Source of the DNA: an uncultured Lachnospiraceae bacterium
Lineage (GTDB): Bacteria; Bacillota; Clostridia; Lachnospirales; Lachnospiraceae
Assembly (NCBI GenBank): GCA_949893755.1
Contig: CATLCV010000014.1
Span: 1 to 45,680 of the forward strand
Direction: 5' to 3'
Length of the DNA: 45,680 nt
Shown: positions 30,507 to 38,374 of the stretch, one piece after another
How the letters are laid out: each line of letters opens with the position of its first letter
How positions within the stretch are numbered: the stretch's first letter is position 1
Made by a program: the position numbers and the translations under genes
Notes under the pieces: model-generated
What the model was told of the DNA's origin: nothing
Database searches by the model: none
What the model saw: the letters and a program-made list of their open reading frames with translations, nothing else

Positions 30507-32549
30507 ATGGGAAAATATGCAGAGGACGCAAAACAGTTGCTGCGTCTGGTAGGCGGAAAAGAGAATATTGCGGCGGTTTCGCATTGTATGACGAGAATGC
30601 GGTTTGCGTTGGCGGATCCGGGGAAAGCGGATGTGAAAGCAATCGAAGCAATGAAGGTGGTAAAGGGCAGTTTTACACAGTCAGGCCAGTTTCAGGTCAT
30701 CATCGGCAACACGGTCGCTGATTTTTACAATGACTTTGTAAAAGAGGCCGGAATCGAAGGCGTATCCAAGGACGCGGTGAAGCAGGCCGCGAAGAAAAAT
30801 CAAAACGTGCTGCAGCGGGTGATCACCGCATTGGCGGAGATTTTCGCGCCGCTGATCCCGGCCATCATCACAGGCGGTTTGATCCTGGGCTTCCGGAACT
30901 GTATTGACAGCATTTATCTGTTTGAAAATGGAACGAAAACGTTATGCGACATCAGCCAGTTCTGGGCAGGACTGGACAGCTTCCTCTGGCTGATCGGCGA
31001 AGCGGTATTCCATATGCTTCCGGTGGGGATCTGCTGGTCCGTCACAAGGAAGATGGGCACCACCCAGATGCTCGGCATTGTACTCGGCCTGACGCTGGTG
31101 TCCGGGCAGCTCCTGAATGCATACGCAGTTGCAGGAACAGCGGCGGCGGATATTCCGAAGTGGGATTTCGGCGGCTTCCAGGTCAATATGATCGGCTATC
31201 AGGGCCAGGTCATTCCCGCGATCTTAGCCGCATTTACACTGGTGTATCTGGAAAAATTTTTCCGAAAGATCACGCCCCAGGTGATCTCCATGATCGTGGT
31301 TCCCTTCTGCAGCTTGTTACTGTCGGTCATGGCGGCGCACTTTGTACTTGGCCCCATCGGCTGGAAGATCGGAGCGGCCGTTTCCGCGCTTGTATTTGCC
31401 GGGATCACAGGAACCTTTAAGGTGGCGTTCGGCGCCGTATTCGGTGTTGTGTACGCGCCCCTTGTCATTACAGGGCTTCATCATATGTCAAATGCGATCG
31501 ATCTGCAGCTGATCGCGGATTACGGCGGAACCATGCTGTGGCCGATGATCGCATTGTCGAATATCGCACAGGGCTCCGCGGTCCTCGGAATGGTCTGGCT
31601 CCAGAGACAGGATCCGGAAGCCCAGGAGGTCAATATTCCGGCCTGCATTTCCTGCTACCTTGGCGTTACGGAGCCGGCGATCTTCGGTGTAAACTTAAAA
31701 AAAGGATTTCCGTTTGTCTGCGGAATGATCGGTTCCGGCATTGCGGCTGTGGTCTGTGTCGCGACGGGAACAACGGCAAATGCGATCGGCGTAGGCGGGC
31801 TTCCGGGGATCTTATCCATTCAGCCTTCCTATATGGCGTCCTTTGCAGTCTGCATGGTGATCGCGCTGGCAGTTCCTTTCCTGCTGACAACGGTTGTCGG
31901 AAAGAAACGTCTGCAGGCGGATCCGGCAAATGAAGCTGCCGGGGCAGGCACAGCCGCTGAACTGACGGAAAACGCTGCCGGGACAGGCGCAGCTGCTGCT
32001 GAACTGGCGGAAATCGCTGCCGGAGCAGGCGGAAGCGCGGCGGCAGGAATCATGGCTTCTGTTATGCGTGAAAAAGACACAGGGAAAGCAATGCCGGAAA
32101 AACTGACCGCGTTTTTATCCGGAAAGGCAATCCCGCTGGCAGAGGTCGGGGACGGCGTTTTCTCAGAAGGAATCATGGGAGACGGTATGGCGATCCTTCC
32201 GGAGAGCGAGACCCTGTATGCGCCGGCAGACGCGGAGATCACAGCACTGATGCCGGATTCCCGGCATGCCTGCGGACTGAAATTGGAAAATGAGATGGAA
32301 GTTCTGCTGCATATCGGAATCGATACGGTAGGCATGAACGGAGACGGATTCGAATATCTGGTGCAGGAAGGCCAGAAGGTCCGCGCGGGAACCCCGCTGA
32401 TCCGGTTTGACCGGGCAAAGATTCAGGCGGCAGGCCATCCGGATGTTACGGTATGCATCATAACGGACGAAGGAAAGGCACAGGATATCCAGTTCCATAC
32501 GGGAAATAATGTGAAAGAAAATGAAACCACGGTAGTGACATTTTGTTAA
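30507..32549 (+). CDS. treP: Trehalose PTS permease EIIBCA
   Basis: 680 residues. Domain EIIB (1-85) has the phospho-Cys in SHCMTRMRF (C27). Domain EIIC (about 105-455) has about ten membrane helices. Domain EIIA (about 530-680) has the phospho-His in VLLHIGIDTV. It imports trehalose as trehalose 6-phosphate. Many TreP proteins lack EIIA; this one carries it fused. The EIIC-EIIA linker is expanded by Ala/Gly-rich repeats of 39-42 nt (31934-32041). GCGGAGG precedes ATG 30507. It forms an operon with treC. Confidence 0.93.
   Translation: MGKYAEDAKQLLRLVGGKENIAAVSHCMTRMRFALADPGKADVKAIEAMKVVKGSFTQSGQFQVIIGNTVADFYNDFVKEAGIEGVSKDAVKQAAKKNQNVLQRVITALAEIFAPLIPAIITGGLILGFRNCIDSIYLFENGTKTLCDISQFWAGLDSFLWLIGEAVFHMLPVGICWSVTRKMGTTQMLGIVLGLTLVSGQLLNAYAVAGTAAADIPKWDFGGFQVNMIGYQGQVIPAILAAFTLVYLEKFFRKITPQVISMIVVPFCSLLLSVMAAHFVLGPIGWKIGAAVSALVFAGITGTFKVAFGAVFGVVYAPLVITGLHHMSNAIDLQLIADYGGTMLWPMIALSNIAQGSAVLGMVWLQRQDPEAQEVNIPACISCYLGVTEPAIFGVNLKKGFPFVCGMIGSGIAAVVCVATGTTANAIGVGGLPGILSIQPSYMASFAVCMVIALAVPFLLTTVVGKKRLQADPANEAAGAGTAAELTENAAGTGAAAAELAEIAAGAGGSAAAGIMASVMREKDTGKAMPEKLTAFLSGKAIPLAEVGDGVFSEGIMGDGMAILPESETLYAPADAEITALMPDSRHACGLKLENEMEVLLHIGIDTVGMNGDGFEYLVQEGQKVRAGTPLIRFDRAKIQAAGHPDVTVCIITDEGKAQDIQFHTGNNVKENETTVVTFC
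31934..32041 (+). repeat. 39-42-nt in-frame repeat in treP linker
   Basis: Units 31934-31972, 31973-32014 and partial 32015-32041 all begin GCTGCCGG and encode AAGAGTAAELTEN, AAGTGAAAAELAEI and AAGAGGSAA. Confidence 0.85.
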
Positions 32550-32630
32550 TGTTTTCGGTGTCCTGCACGCTGCTGCAATGAGCGGGCAGGCGGACCGTGA
32601 ACGATAGATACAAGAAAAGCGAGGCGCAAA

Positions 32631-34301
32631 ATGATAGATTTCAGTAATAAAGTCGTGTATCAGATTTACCCGAAATCTTTTCGGGATTCCAACGGGGATG
32701 GCTTCGGGGACATCCCCGGAGTGATCGAAAAATTAGATTATCTGCAGGAACTGGGAGTGGATTATCTGTGGCTGACCCCGTTTTTTATCTCGCCGCAGAA
32801 TGACAACGGATACGATGTGGCGGATTACCGGAGGGTCAACCCCATGTTCGGAACGATGGAAGACCTGGAGCAATTGATCAGCCAGAGCGAAAAGCGGGGC
32901 ATGGGGATCATGCTGGATATGGTGTTCAACCATACGTCCACGGAGCATGAATGGTTCCAGAAGGCTCTGGCCGGAGATGAAAAATATCAGAAGTATTATA
33001 TTTTCAGGGAGGGGGCGCCGGACCAGGCGCCTACCAACTGGAAATCCAAATTCGGCGGCCCGGCATGGGAATATGTTCCCGGCCTGAAAAAATGGTATCT
33101 TCGGCTATACGATGTGACGCAGGCGGATCTGAACTGGGATAACCCGGAGGTCCGCGAAGAGCTGAAAGAAATCCTCCGATTCTGGAAGGAAAAGGGGATC
33201 CGGGGATTTCGGTTTGACGTGATCAACCTGGTTTCCAAGCCGGAGCAGATGGAAGATGATCATGAGGGAGACGGACGGAGGTTTTACAGCGACGGCCCCC
33301 ACATCCATGAATATCTGAAAGAGCTGGTGAGAGACGCGGGGATCGAAGAGTATATCACGGTGGGAGAGATGTCCTCCACATCACTGGAACACTGCATCCG
33401 ATATTCCGATCCAAAGGAAAAAGAACTCTCCATGTGCTTCAATTTCCATCATCTGAAGGTGGACTATAAGGATGGAGACAAGTGGGCACTCATGGACGCG
33501 GACTATAAAAAATTAAAGGAGCTTTTTGTCGAGTGGCAGATGGGCATGCAAAAAGGGGGCGGCTGGAACGCGCTGTTCTGGTGCAATCACGACCAGCCCC
33601 GGATCGTAAGCAGGCTGGGGGATGAAGGTATTTACTGGAAGGAATCGGCGAAAATGCTGGCGGGCATGATCCATTTGATGCGCGGAACCCCGTATATCTA
33701 TCAGGGCGAAGAGATCGGAATGCTGAATGCGCATTATACATCTATTGCACAATACCGGGATGTGGAAAGCCTGAATTATTATCAGATATTGCTGGAAGAG
33801 GGCAGTACTAAGGAAGAGGCTCTTGCGGTGCTGGCGGCCCGATCCCGGGACAACAGCAGAACGCCCATGCAGTGGAATCAGGAAAGGTACGGAGGATTTT
33901 CCGAGGCAGAGCCGTGGCTTCCCGTGTCCGCCGCATTTCGAGAAGAGATTACGGTAGAGGCGCAGGAGAAGGACCGTGATTCTATTCTTGCTTTTTATAA
34001 GAAGCTGATCTCCATGCGAAAAACATTTCCGGTGATCGCAAAGGGAGACATCTCCTTTTTAGAGACCGGAACGGATCTGGTACTGGCCTATCAGAGGACG
34101 CTGGGGGAGCAGAGCATCACAGTATTCTGCAATCTGGACGGGAAAGAGCAGAAGATACACGCGGACGGAGCGCGGTTTGGGAGTGAACTGACGAACGGCT
34201 GCCAGGTGCTGCTGGGAAATTATCATAGGGATTTGACTTTGGAAGAACCGGACTATATAATGAAACCATATGAACTTATCGTTCTGGGAAAAGGTGAGTA
34301 G
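32631..34301 (+). CDS. treC: Trehalose-6-phosphate hydrolase (GH13)
   Basis: 556 residues. It splits trehalose 6-phosphate to glucose and glucose 6-phosphate in the cytoplasm. GH13 regions are clear: VYQIYPKSFRDSNGDGFGDI at the start, DMVFNHTS, GFRFDVINLV with the nucleophile Asp, VGEMSST with the acid/base Glu and WCNHDQPR with the third Asp. The length is normal for TreC/TreA. It lies 81 bases after treP in the same direction. A hairpin follows at 34314. Confidence 0.95.
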   Translation: MIDFSNKVVYQIYPKSFRDSNGDGFGDIPGVIEKLDYLQELGVDYLWLTPFFISPQNDNGYDVADYRRVNPMFGTMEDLEQLISQSEKRGMGIMLDMVFNHTSTEHEWFQKALAGDEKYQKYYIFREGAPDQAPTNWKSKFGGPAWEYVPGLKKWYLRLYDVTQADLNWDNPEVREELKEILRFWKEKGIRGFRFDVINLVSKPEQMEDDHEGDGRRFYSDGPHIHEYLKELVRDAGIEEYITVGEMSSTSLEHCIRYSDPKEKELSMCFNFHHLKVDYKDGDKWALMDADYKKLKELFVEWQMGMQKGGGWNALFWCNHDQPRIVSRLGDEGIYWKESAKMLAGMIHLMRGTPYIYQGEEIGMLNAHYTSIAQYRDVESLNYYQILLEEGSTKEEALAVLAARSRDNSRTPMQWNQERYGGFSEAEPWLPVSAAFREEITVEAQEKDRDSILAFYKKLISMRKTFPVIAKGDISFLETGTDLVLAYQRTLGEQSITVFCNLDGKEQKIHADGARFGSELTNGCQVLLGNYHRDLTLEEPDYIMKPYELIVLGKGE

Positions 34302-34313
34302 GCTGCTAATCAA

Positions 34314-34356
34314 AAATCTCGGTTTTATTGTAATAAATTACATAAAACTGAGATTT
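34314..34356 (+). terminator. Terminator-like stem after treC
   Basis: AAATCTC(G)GTTTTAT pairs with ATAAAAC(T)GAGATTT, with further TGTAAT/ATTACA pairing in the loop. It is long and AT-rich, and no clear T run follows. Confidence 0.5.
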
Positions 34357-34515
34357 CGGAATGCAACCGTATAGTTAGAATAAATTTTCAGGACAGCGGA
34401 AAATAGAAAGGCGGTGTGAGGGAACTGAGAATCGATCATCTGGTTATTGGGTATGTTCAGAGCTTTATCTACTGTGTAAAATGCCAGGTGATTGACTCAC
34501 GGTTCTTAATTGTAT

Positions 34516-35319
34516 ATGGAAAATAATATAAAAATGGTTGCCGTAGACGTAGACGGCACCTTTGTACGTTCAGATTACACATACGATATTCCGCGGTTTC
34601 AGCGTATCTTATCCCGGATGAGGCATGCGGGCTGCAGGTTTGTCGTGGCAAGCGGAAATCAATACTATCAGCTGAGGGATTTGTTTCCGGGGGATTATGA
34701 CGAATTATCCTTTGTCGCGGAAAACGGAGCTTTCGTCAAAGACCGGACGGAGCTCATTTTTACCGCGGATATGCCGGAGGAAACGGTAGACGAGGTAATC
34801 GATCTGTGCAGGCAATATCCGGAAATCTCAAATGTTCTGTGCGGCGTGAACAGTGCGTACTGCCAGCGGGGAGCGGTGAGCCAGGAGTTTTTTGAGCTTA
34901 CAAAGATCTATTACCACCGTCTGGCTTGGGTGGACGATTTCAAAAAGGTACAGGACCAGATCCTGAAATTCGCGCCCACAGTCCCGGAGGAAAAAACATA
35001 TGATTACTATGATCTGTTTCTTGAAAAACTGAAAGGAAAGATAGAGCCTGCCACCAGCGGCCACGGCTCCATCGACCTGATCGTGCCCGGCTGTCATAAG
35101 GCGTCCGGGCTGAAACGGCTGGCAGAGCGCTGGGGGATCTCTCCGGAACAGTGCGCCGCGTTCGGCGACGGGGGAAATAATATCGAAATGCTGCGATACT
35201 GCGGGCACAGTTATGCCATGGAAAATGCTCCCCGGGACGTGAAAAGCGCGGCAAAAGATGTATGCCCTTCCAATGAAGAAGACGGTGTGCTTGTTACGCT
35301 GGAAAAGATATTTTCATGA
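34516..35319 (+). CDS. Cof-type HAD-superfamily phosphatase
   Basis: 267 residues from ATG 34516 (TTG 34510 is also in frame; neither has a good ribosome site). Motif I AVDVDGTFV carries the nucleophile Asp and second Asp. Motif II is VVASGN. The motif III Lys lies in HKASGLKRL. Motif IV GDGGNNIEML supplies the metal Asp. The cap between motifs II and III is of the Cof type (C2B). Such enzymes dephosphorylate sugar phosphates or other small metabolites. The position after the trehalose genes suggests a sugar phosphate, but that is only context. Confidence 0.88.
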   Translation: MENNIKMVAVDVDGTFVRSDYTYDIPRFQRILSRMRHAGCRFVVASGNQYYQLRDLFPGDYDELSFVAENGAFVKDRTELIFTADMPEETVDEVIDLCRQYPEISNVLCGVNSAYCQRGAVSQEFFELTKIYYHRLAWVDDFKKVQDQILKFAPTVPEEKTYDYYDLFLEKLKGKIEPATSGHGSIDLIVPGCHKASGLKRLAERWGISPEQCAAFGDGGNNIEMLRYCGHSYAMENAPRDVKSAAKDVCPSNEEDGVLVTLEKIFS

Positions 35320-35339
35320 TATGGGATTGAGGTGAGAAA

Positions 35340-35792
35340 GTGAGTCTTAATATTTTCATTCGGGAAAAAAATGACGACCTCAGCAATTATAAAATCGTAA
35401 GGGATGTGGAAGCTAATTTTTCCAAAGTCATACTGGGAGAACATGAAGAAGATGAAAGAATCCTTCTACAAATTGAAAAGGCGGCTGTCGCAGGCCGCAA
35501 TGCGTTTATCGATCGATTTGGATTTAAACTGGATTCCGGCTTTTTGAGTACAGGCTGTAAGGCTGCCCTTGAAGCTGTACGATGCAGTGAAAAAGAAATC
35601 ATAGACTTAATAGAATGCGGAATGAACGCAAGAGACTGCATTATCTCAAATTGTAAAAACGGCAGCATTCTTATTTCAAGGCCAGAATGCAGGATCAGTG
35701 ATTACTCAGAGGATGATCTGGTGGACGTTTCTGTATATGGAAAGCAATTTACATCCATGCGGCTGCTGTCACGATATTTGGAGGAAGTATAA
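35340..35792 (+). CDS. Unrecognised protein, first gene of compact operon
   Basis: 150 residues from GTG 35340 with TTGAGGTGAG upstream. It is soluble, with no membrane helix. Segments such as AAVAGRNAFIDRFGFKLDSG and EIIDLIECGMNARDCIISNC suggest an alpha/beta protein. The next gene's ATG directly follows its stop. I do not recognise the family. Coupling to three or four further small genes suggests a multi-subunit unit. Confidence 0.6.
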   Translation: MSLNIFIREKNDDLSNYKIVRDVEANFSKVILGEHEEDERILLQIEKAAVAGRNAFIDRFGFKLDSGFLSTGCKAALEAVRCSEKEIIDLIECGMNARDCIISNCKNGSILISRPECRISDYSEDDLVDVSVYGKQFTSMRLLSRYLEEV

Positions 35793-36170
35793 ATGTTTTC
35801 AATTGATGATGTGAGAATCCCGATCAGGATCATGCTGGAGCCTGGAATCTATACGTGCGGAAATATATCTGCAAATGGAAAAACGAGATTGCTGAATCTG
35901 TGTAAGGAGTACGGGATTGCGGGATTTCCGGTATATGGTTATACCTACAATGACTTTTTAAACCATGTGCCTTTTGACATTCAGGAAGATACACGGCTTG
36001 TTTTTATCGATCGATATGATTTACTGAAAGAGCAGTTTGCTCCGCAATTGGATCACTGGCCGGATGTGATTTTTATGGTCGATTGTAAGACGGACTGCGC
36101 GGCGCTGGAAGATTCCCAGGAATGCTATATCAATATGGAAAGCGACAGGATCACCGTATGGAATGTGTAA
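35793..36170 (+). CDS. Unrecognised protein with P-loop-like segment
   Basis: 125 residues starting immediately after the previous stop. YTCGNISANGKTRLL resembles a Walker A loop with one extra residue (GxxxxxGKT). TRLVFIDRYD and DVIFMVDCK look like the hydrophobic-Asp strands of a P-loop fold. It is too short for a full AAA domain. It could be a minimal NTPase or a degenerate one. The stop overlaps the start of the next gene. Function unknown. Confidence 0.55.
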   Translation: MFSIDDVRIPIRIMLEPGIYTCGNISANGKTRLLNLCKEYGIAGFPVYGYTYNDFLNHVPFDIQEDTRLVFIDRYDLLKEQFAPQLDHWPDVIFMVDCKTDCAALEDSQECYINMESDRITVWNV

Positions 36171-36625
36171 TATACTTTGAAGATTATCAGAAGGATGTGC
36201 TGAGTGCATTATTAAATAAAGGGCAGGTCACAATTCCAAAAGATGTCCGCAAAGTGCTTGGCGTGGCAAGCGGAGACTGTATTTCTTTTGCTGTCGAAGG
36301 CGGCACTGTCCGTATCGTTAATTCAGCTGTCTACGCCATGCAGATGCTCCAGAGGGAAATGGCGGGCGAAGCGGAGCGGGCCGATCTTACATCTGACGAT
36401 GATGTTATGACGCTTGTAAAAGAATTAAGAAATGAGGATGAAAACACACTTGTGAGGGAGGACTATGACGGATATGATGGATGGATACCAGATGGAATTG
36501 CCCGTTTCCTGGGAGAAGAAGATCAAAAGCAAAAAATTGAAAAAGCTGACAGCAAATCATGCTCTGTGGCTTGGAAGGCCGTCTCCTACAAGCAGAGAGG
36601 GCAGAAAGATCCTGGAATTGAATGA
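36158..36625 (+). CDS. AbrB/MazE-like protein with extended C-terminus
   Basis: 155 residues from ATG 36158, overlapping the upstream stop by 13 bases. The swapped-hairpin core reads ALLNKGQVTIPKDVRKVLGV then SGDCISFAVEGGTVRIVNS, a clear AbrB/SpoVT DNA-binding domain, with AMQMLQREMAGEAE following. The last 55 residues overlap the next gene by 161 bases and are rich in charged residues. Relatives probably end near residue 100, so a lost stop or frameshift is likely. It may regulate the operon or act as an antitoxin-like partner. Confidence 0.65.
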   Translation: MECVIYFEDYQKDVLSALLNKGQVTIPKDVRKVLGVASGDCISFAVEGGTVRIVNSAVYAMQMLQREMAGEAERADLTSDDDVMTLVKELRNEDENTLVREDYDGYDGWIPDGIARFLGEEDQKQKIEKADSKSCSVAWKAVSYKQRGQKDPGIE

Positions 36626-37103
36626 ACCGCTTTTCCAATACTGCGAGACACTGGATGATTTTGACTATGCCTTTGAGCCGACGATGGGCAATCTGATTGA
36701 GCTTTTACCGGCAGATGTGCACCGGCAGGGAGCAGGAATCAGCGTAGATATTCTGCGCAGCGCCCTGGAGGTGGATATTTATTTTTTTCCATGTGATTAC
36801 TCGGAGGATAAAAAGAGAAAACTCCCTCTCATGTATGTACGTGTACCGATCGTGACAGTGGGAGATACACGGCTTATTGATGCATTTGTCAGGAGATATT
36901 TTAATTCCGGAGCCCCTGGAAAATCCGCGGTAATTCCGTTTTCGCTGCGCTGTGTGGCAGAGCTTCAGGGCTATTTTATAGATGAGTATGAAGCCACGGA
37001 AAGGATATGCCGGAATGCTGTCATGGGCGGCACGGAGCAGGAAAAGAGAAACTGCGATCAATTTCTCGATTTTATCCGGACGGCGGGGCTGGATACGCTT
37101 TAG
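36465..37103 (+). CDS. Unrecognised protein, fourth gene of compact operon
   Basis: 212 residues from ATG 36465 with GAGGGAGG ten bases upstream, even though this start lies inside the AbrB-like frame. It is soluble and mixed alpha/beta; visible segments include LYMYVRVP-like strands (LPLMYVRVPIVTVGDTRLID) and an IPFSLRCVAELQGYFIDEYE helix. No catalytic motif was recognised. It ends shortly before a 45-residue gene. Confidence 0.6.
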   Translation: MTDMMDGYQMELPVSWEKKIKSKKLKKLTANHALWLGRPSPTSREGRKILELNEPLFQYCETLDDFDYAFEPTMGNLIELLPADVHRQGAGISVDILRSALEVDIYFFPCDYSEDKKRKLPLMYVRVPIVTVGDTRLIDAFVRRYFNSGAPGKSAVIPFSLRCVAELQGYFIDEYEATERICRNAVMGGTEQEKRNCDQFLDFIRTAGLDTL

Positions 37104-37159
37104 AGCATCCGGTCCGTCCATTCAATAAGATTAAATCAGCCAGACAGGAGGCAGGTGAC

Positions 37160-37297
37160 GTGTGGTACTTCGCGGATCTGATTCCAATCGTAAAGAACGG
37201 CAATACCTGTCAGGTATTCGACCGCGCGGATGAAACCTGCGATTACGTAGAAAATGAAAATACCGGCGTGCGGAATATTATGTGCTATGCGGATTGA
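37160..37297 (+). CDS. Small protein MWYFADLIP, unknown
   Basis: 45 residues from GTG 37160 with AGGAGG eight bases upstream, ending at the terminator. It reads MWYFADLIPIVKNGNTCQVF and then contains two more Cys (ETCDYV, IMCYAD). The good ribosome site and terminator argue it is real. It probably belongs to the preceding operon. Confidence 0.5.
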   Translation: MWYFADLIPIVKNGNTCQVFDRADETCDYVENENTGVRNIMCYAD

Positions 37298-37330
37298 AAA
37301 AGGCTGCCTTGCAGGAAGGGCCGCCTTTTT
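37297..37330 (+). terminator. Terminator of the 35.3-37.3 kb operon
   Basis: AAAAAGGC and GCCTTTTT arms with additional GC pairing inside, directly after the stop codon. Confidence 0.8.
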
Positions 37331-37410
37331 CATGTGGAACTCGGTTCTTTTTTTGGGGCTGACAGGCTGCTACAAAAAAATACAGGGAGCAGGTTCAGGA
37401 ATACTGCTTC

Positions 37411-37438
37411 TTGTAAATTAACTAAAATATGATAGAAT
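37411..37438 (+). promoter_or_regulatory. Promoter of the Phd/PIN toxin-antitoxin pair
   Basis: TTGTAA, 16 bases and TAGAAT. TTAGCTAA (37442-37449) just downstream is palindromic and could be the autoregulatory operator. Confidence 0.55.
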
Positions 37439-37469
37439 ATAATTAGCTAAAAAATAAGGGGGTTTTGTG

Positions 37470-37712
37470 ATGATTGGAGCAACAGCGACAGCGACAGAAA
37501 TGCAGAATAATTTTGGGCGCTACCTCAATCTTGTTATGGAGGGCAGAGAGGTCATTGTTACAAAAAATGGAAAGGAAGTAGGGCGTTTTGTTCCAAAAGA
37601 GGCAGCGGTTTCGTATCTTACTGATTCGCTTACCGGGATTCTTAAGGGAGACTATGAGCTTGACCAGATAAAAGAGAAGAGGCTGAAAGAGAAGTATGAA
37701 ATTACTGATTGA
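37470..37712 (+). CDS. Phd/YefM-family antitoxin
   Basis: 80 residues from ATG 37470; GTG 37467 one codon earlier is also possible. The N-terminal DNA-binding fold reads ATATEMQNNFGRYLNLVMEG then REVIVTKNGKEVGRFVP, typical of Phd/YefM antitoxins. The charged C-terminus (LTDSLTGILKGDYELDQIKE) would wrap the toxin. It overlaps the PIN toxin gene by 17 bases. It should repress its own promoter and neutralise the toxin. Confidence 0.92.
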   Translation: MIGATATATEMQNNFGRYLNLVMEGREVIVTKNGKEVGRFVPKEAAVSYLTDSLTGILKGDYELDQIKEKRLKEKYEITD

Positions 37713-38103
37713 CGCGAATATTTTGTTGGATGTCCTGCAAGAGAAGGAGCCGCATTATCATGATTCAGCTCTGATTTGGAAGCTCTGCGAAACGGAACAG
37801 GTAAAAGGTTACGTTTCCACATTAACCTTTGCGAATATGGTTTATGTAATGCGAAAAGAACTGATTCCGGAAAGAATTGAAGAGACGCTGCGGGCATTAA
37901 ATCTGATATTTGAATTTACAGATCTTACTACAGCGGATATTGTTCGTGCGGCTGAAATGAAATGGGATGACTTTGAAGATGCAATACAAAGTGCAATGGC
38001 TGAACGAATTCATACAGACTATATCATTACCAGAAATATTCGTGATTTCAGAAAAAGTAGGGTAATGGCATTGACTCCGAAAGAGTTTATTGTGCGATTG
38101 TGA
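37696..38103 (+). CDS. PIN-domain (VapC-like) toxin
   Basis: 135 residues. The acidic PIN residues are visible: D6 in MKLLIDANILLDVL, Glu/Asp in the middle (ADIVRAAEMKWDDFEDAIQS) and the late DYIITRNIRDF. PIN toxins are Mg2+-dependent RNases that cut tRNA or rRNA. Translation is coupled to the antitoxin through the 17-base overlap. PIN paired with Phd-type rather than VapB-type antitoxin is a known mix. Confidence 0.92.
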   Translation: MKLLIDANILLDVLQEKEPHYHDSALIWKLCETEQVKGYVSTLTFANMVYVMRKELIPERIEETLRALNLIFEFTDLTTADIVRAAEMKWDDFEDAIQSAMAERIHTDYIITRNIRDFRKSRVMALTPKEFIVRL

Positions 38104-38374
38104 TGAAATGCAGGCGGATTTTCCGATACCTCCGGGAATGTGTGCTTTGTTCCTTGACCATTCATGTCCGATTTTGCATTGCATCATGTCATATTTCGTA
38201 CTATGGCTTTCCTATTCTGAATGCTATACTGATTCTATAATCTATCAGTAAATAAGCACCTGCTGTTTTTGCCGAGGCCGTTTTAGAACCAGAACCATAA
38301 CCGGACATATGGCTTCTCGCATTTCTTCCGTCAATCCATAGAACAGGTGCTTCAAAAAAAGGAGGCCGCAAAAA
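38104..38374. other. Intergenic region with distant inverted repeat
   Basis: No convincing gene is seen here. AAGCACCTG (38254-38262) and CAGGTGCTT (38344-38352) are a perfect 9-bp inverted pair enclosing 81 bases, just before the GH43 ribosome site (AAAGGAGG). Confidence 0.4.

Noticed and set aside
34415-34525. Small frame MRELRIDHLV before the HAD gene
   Set aside because: 36 codons with a weak ribosome site, no recognised likeness, and it overlaps the HAD start in another frame; not enough support.
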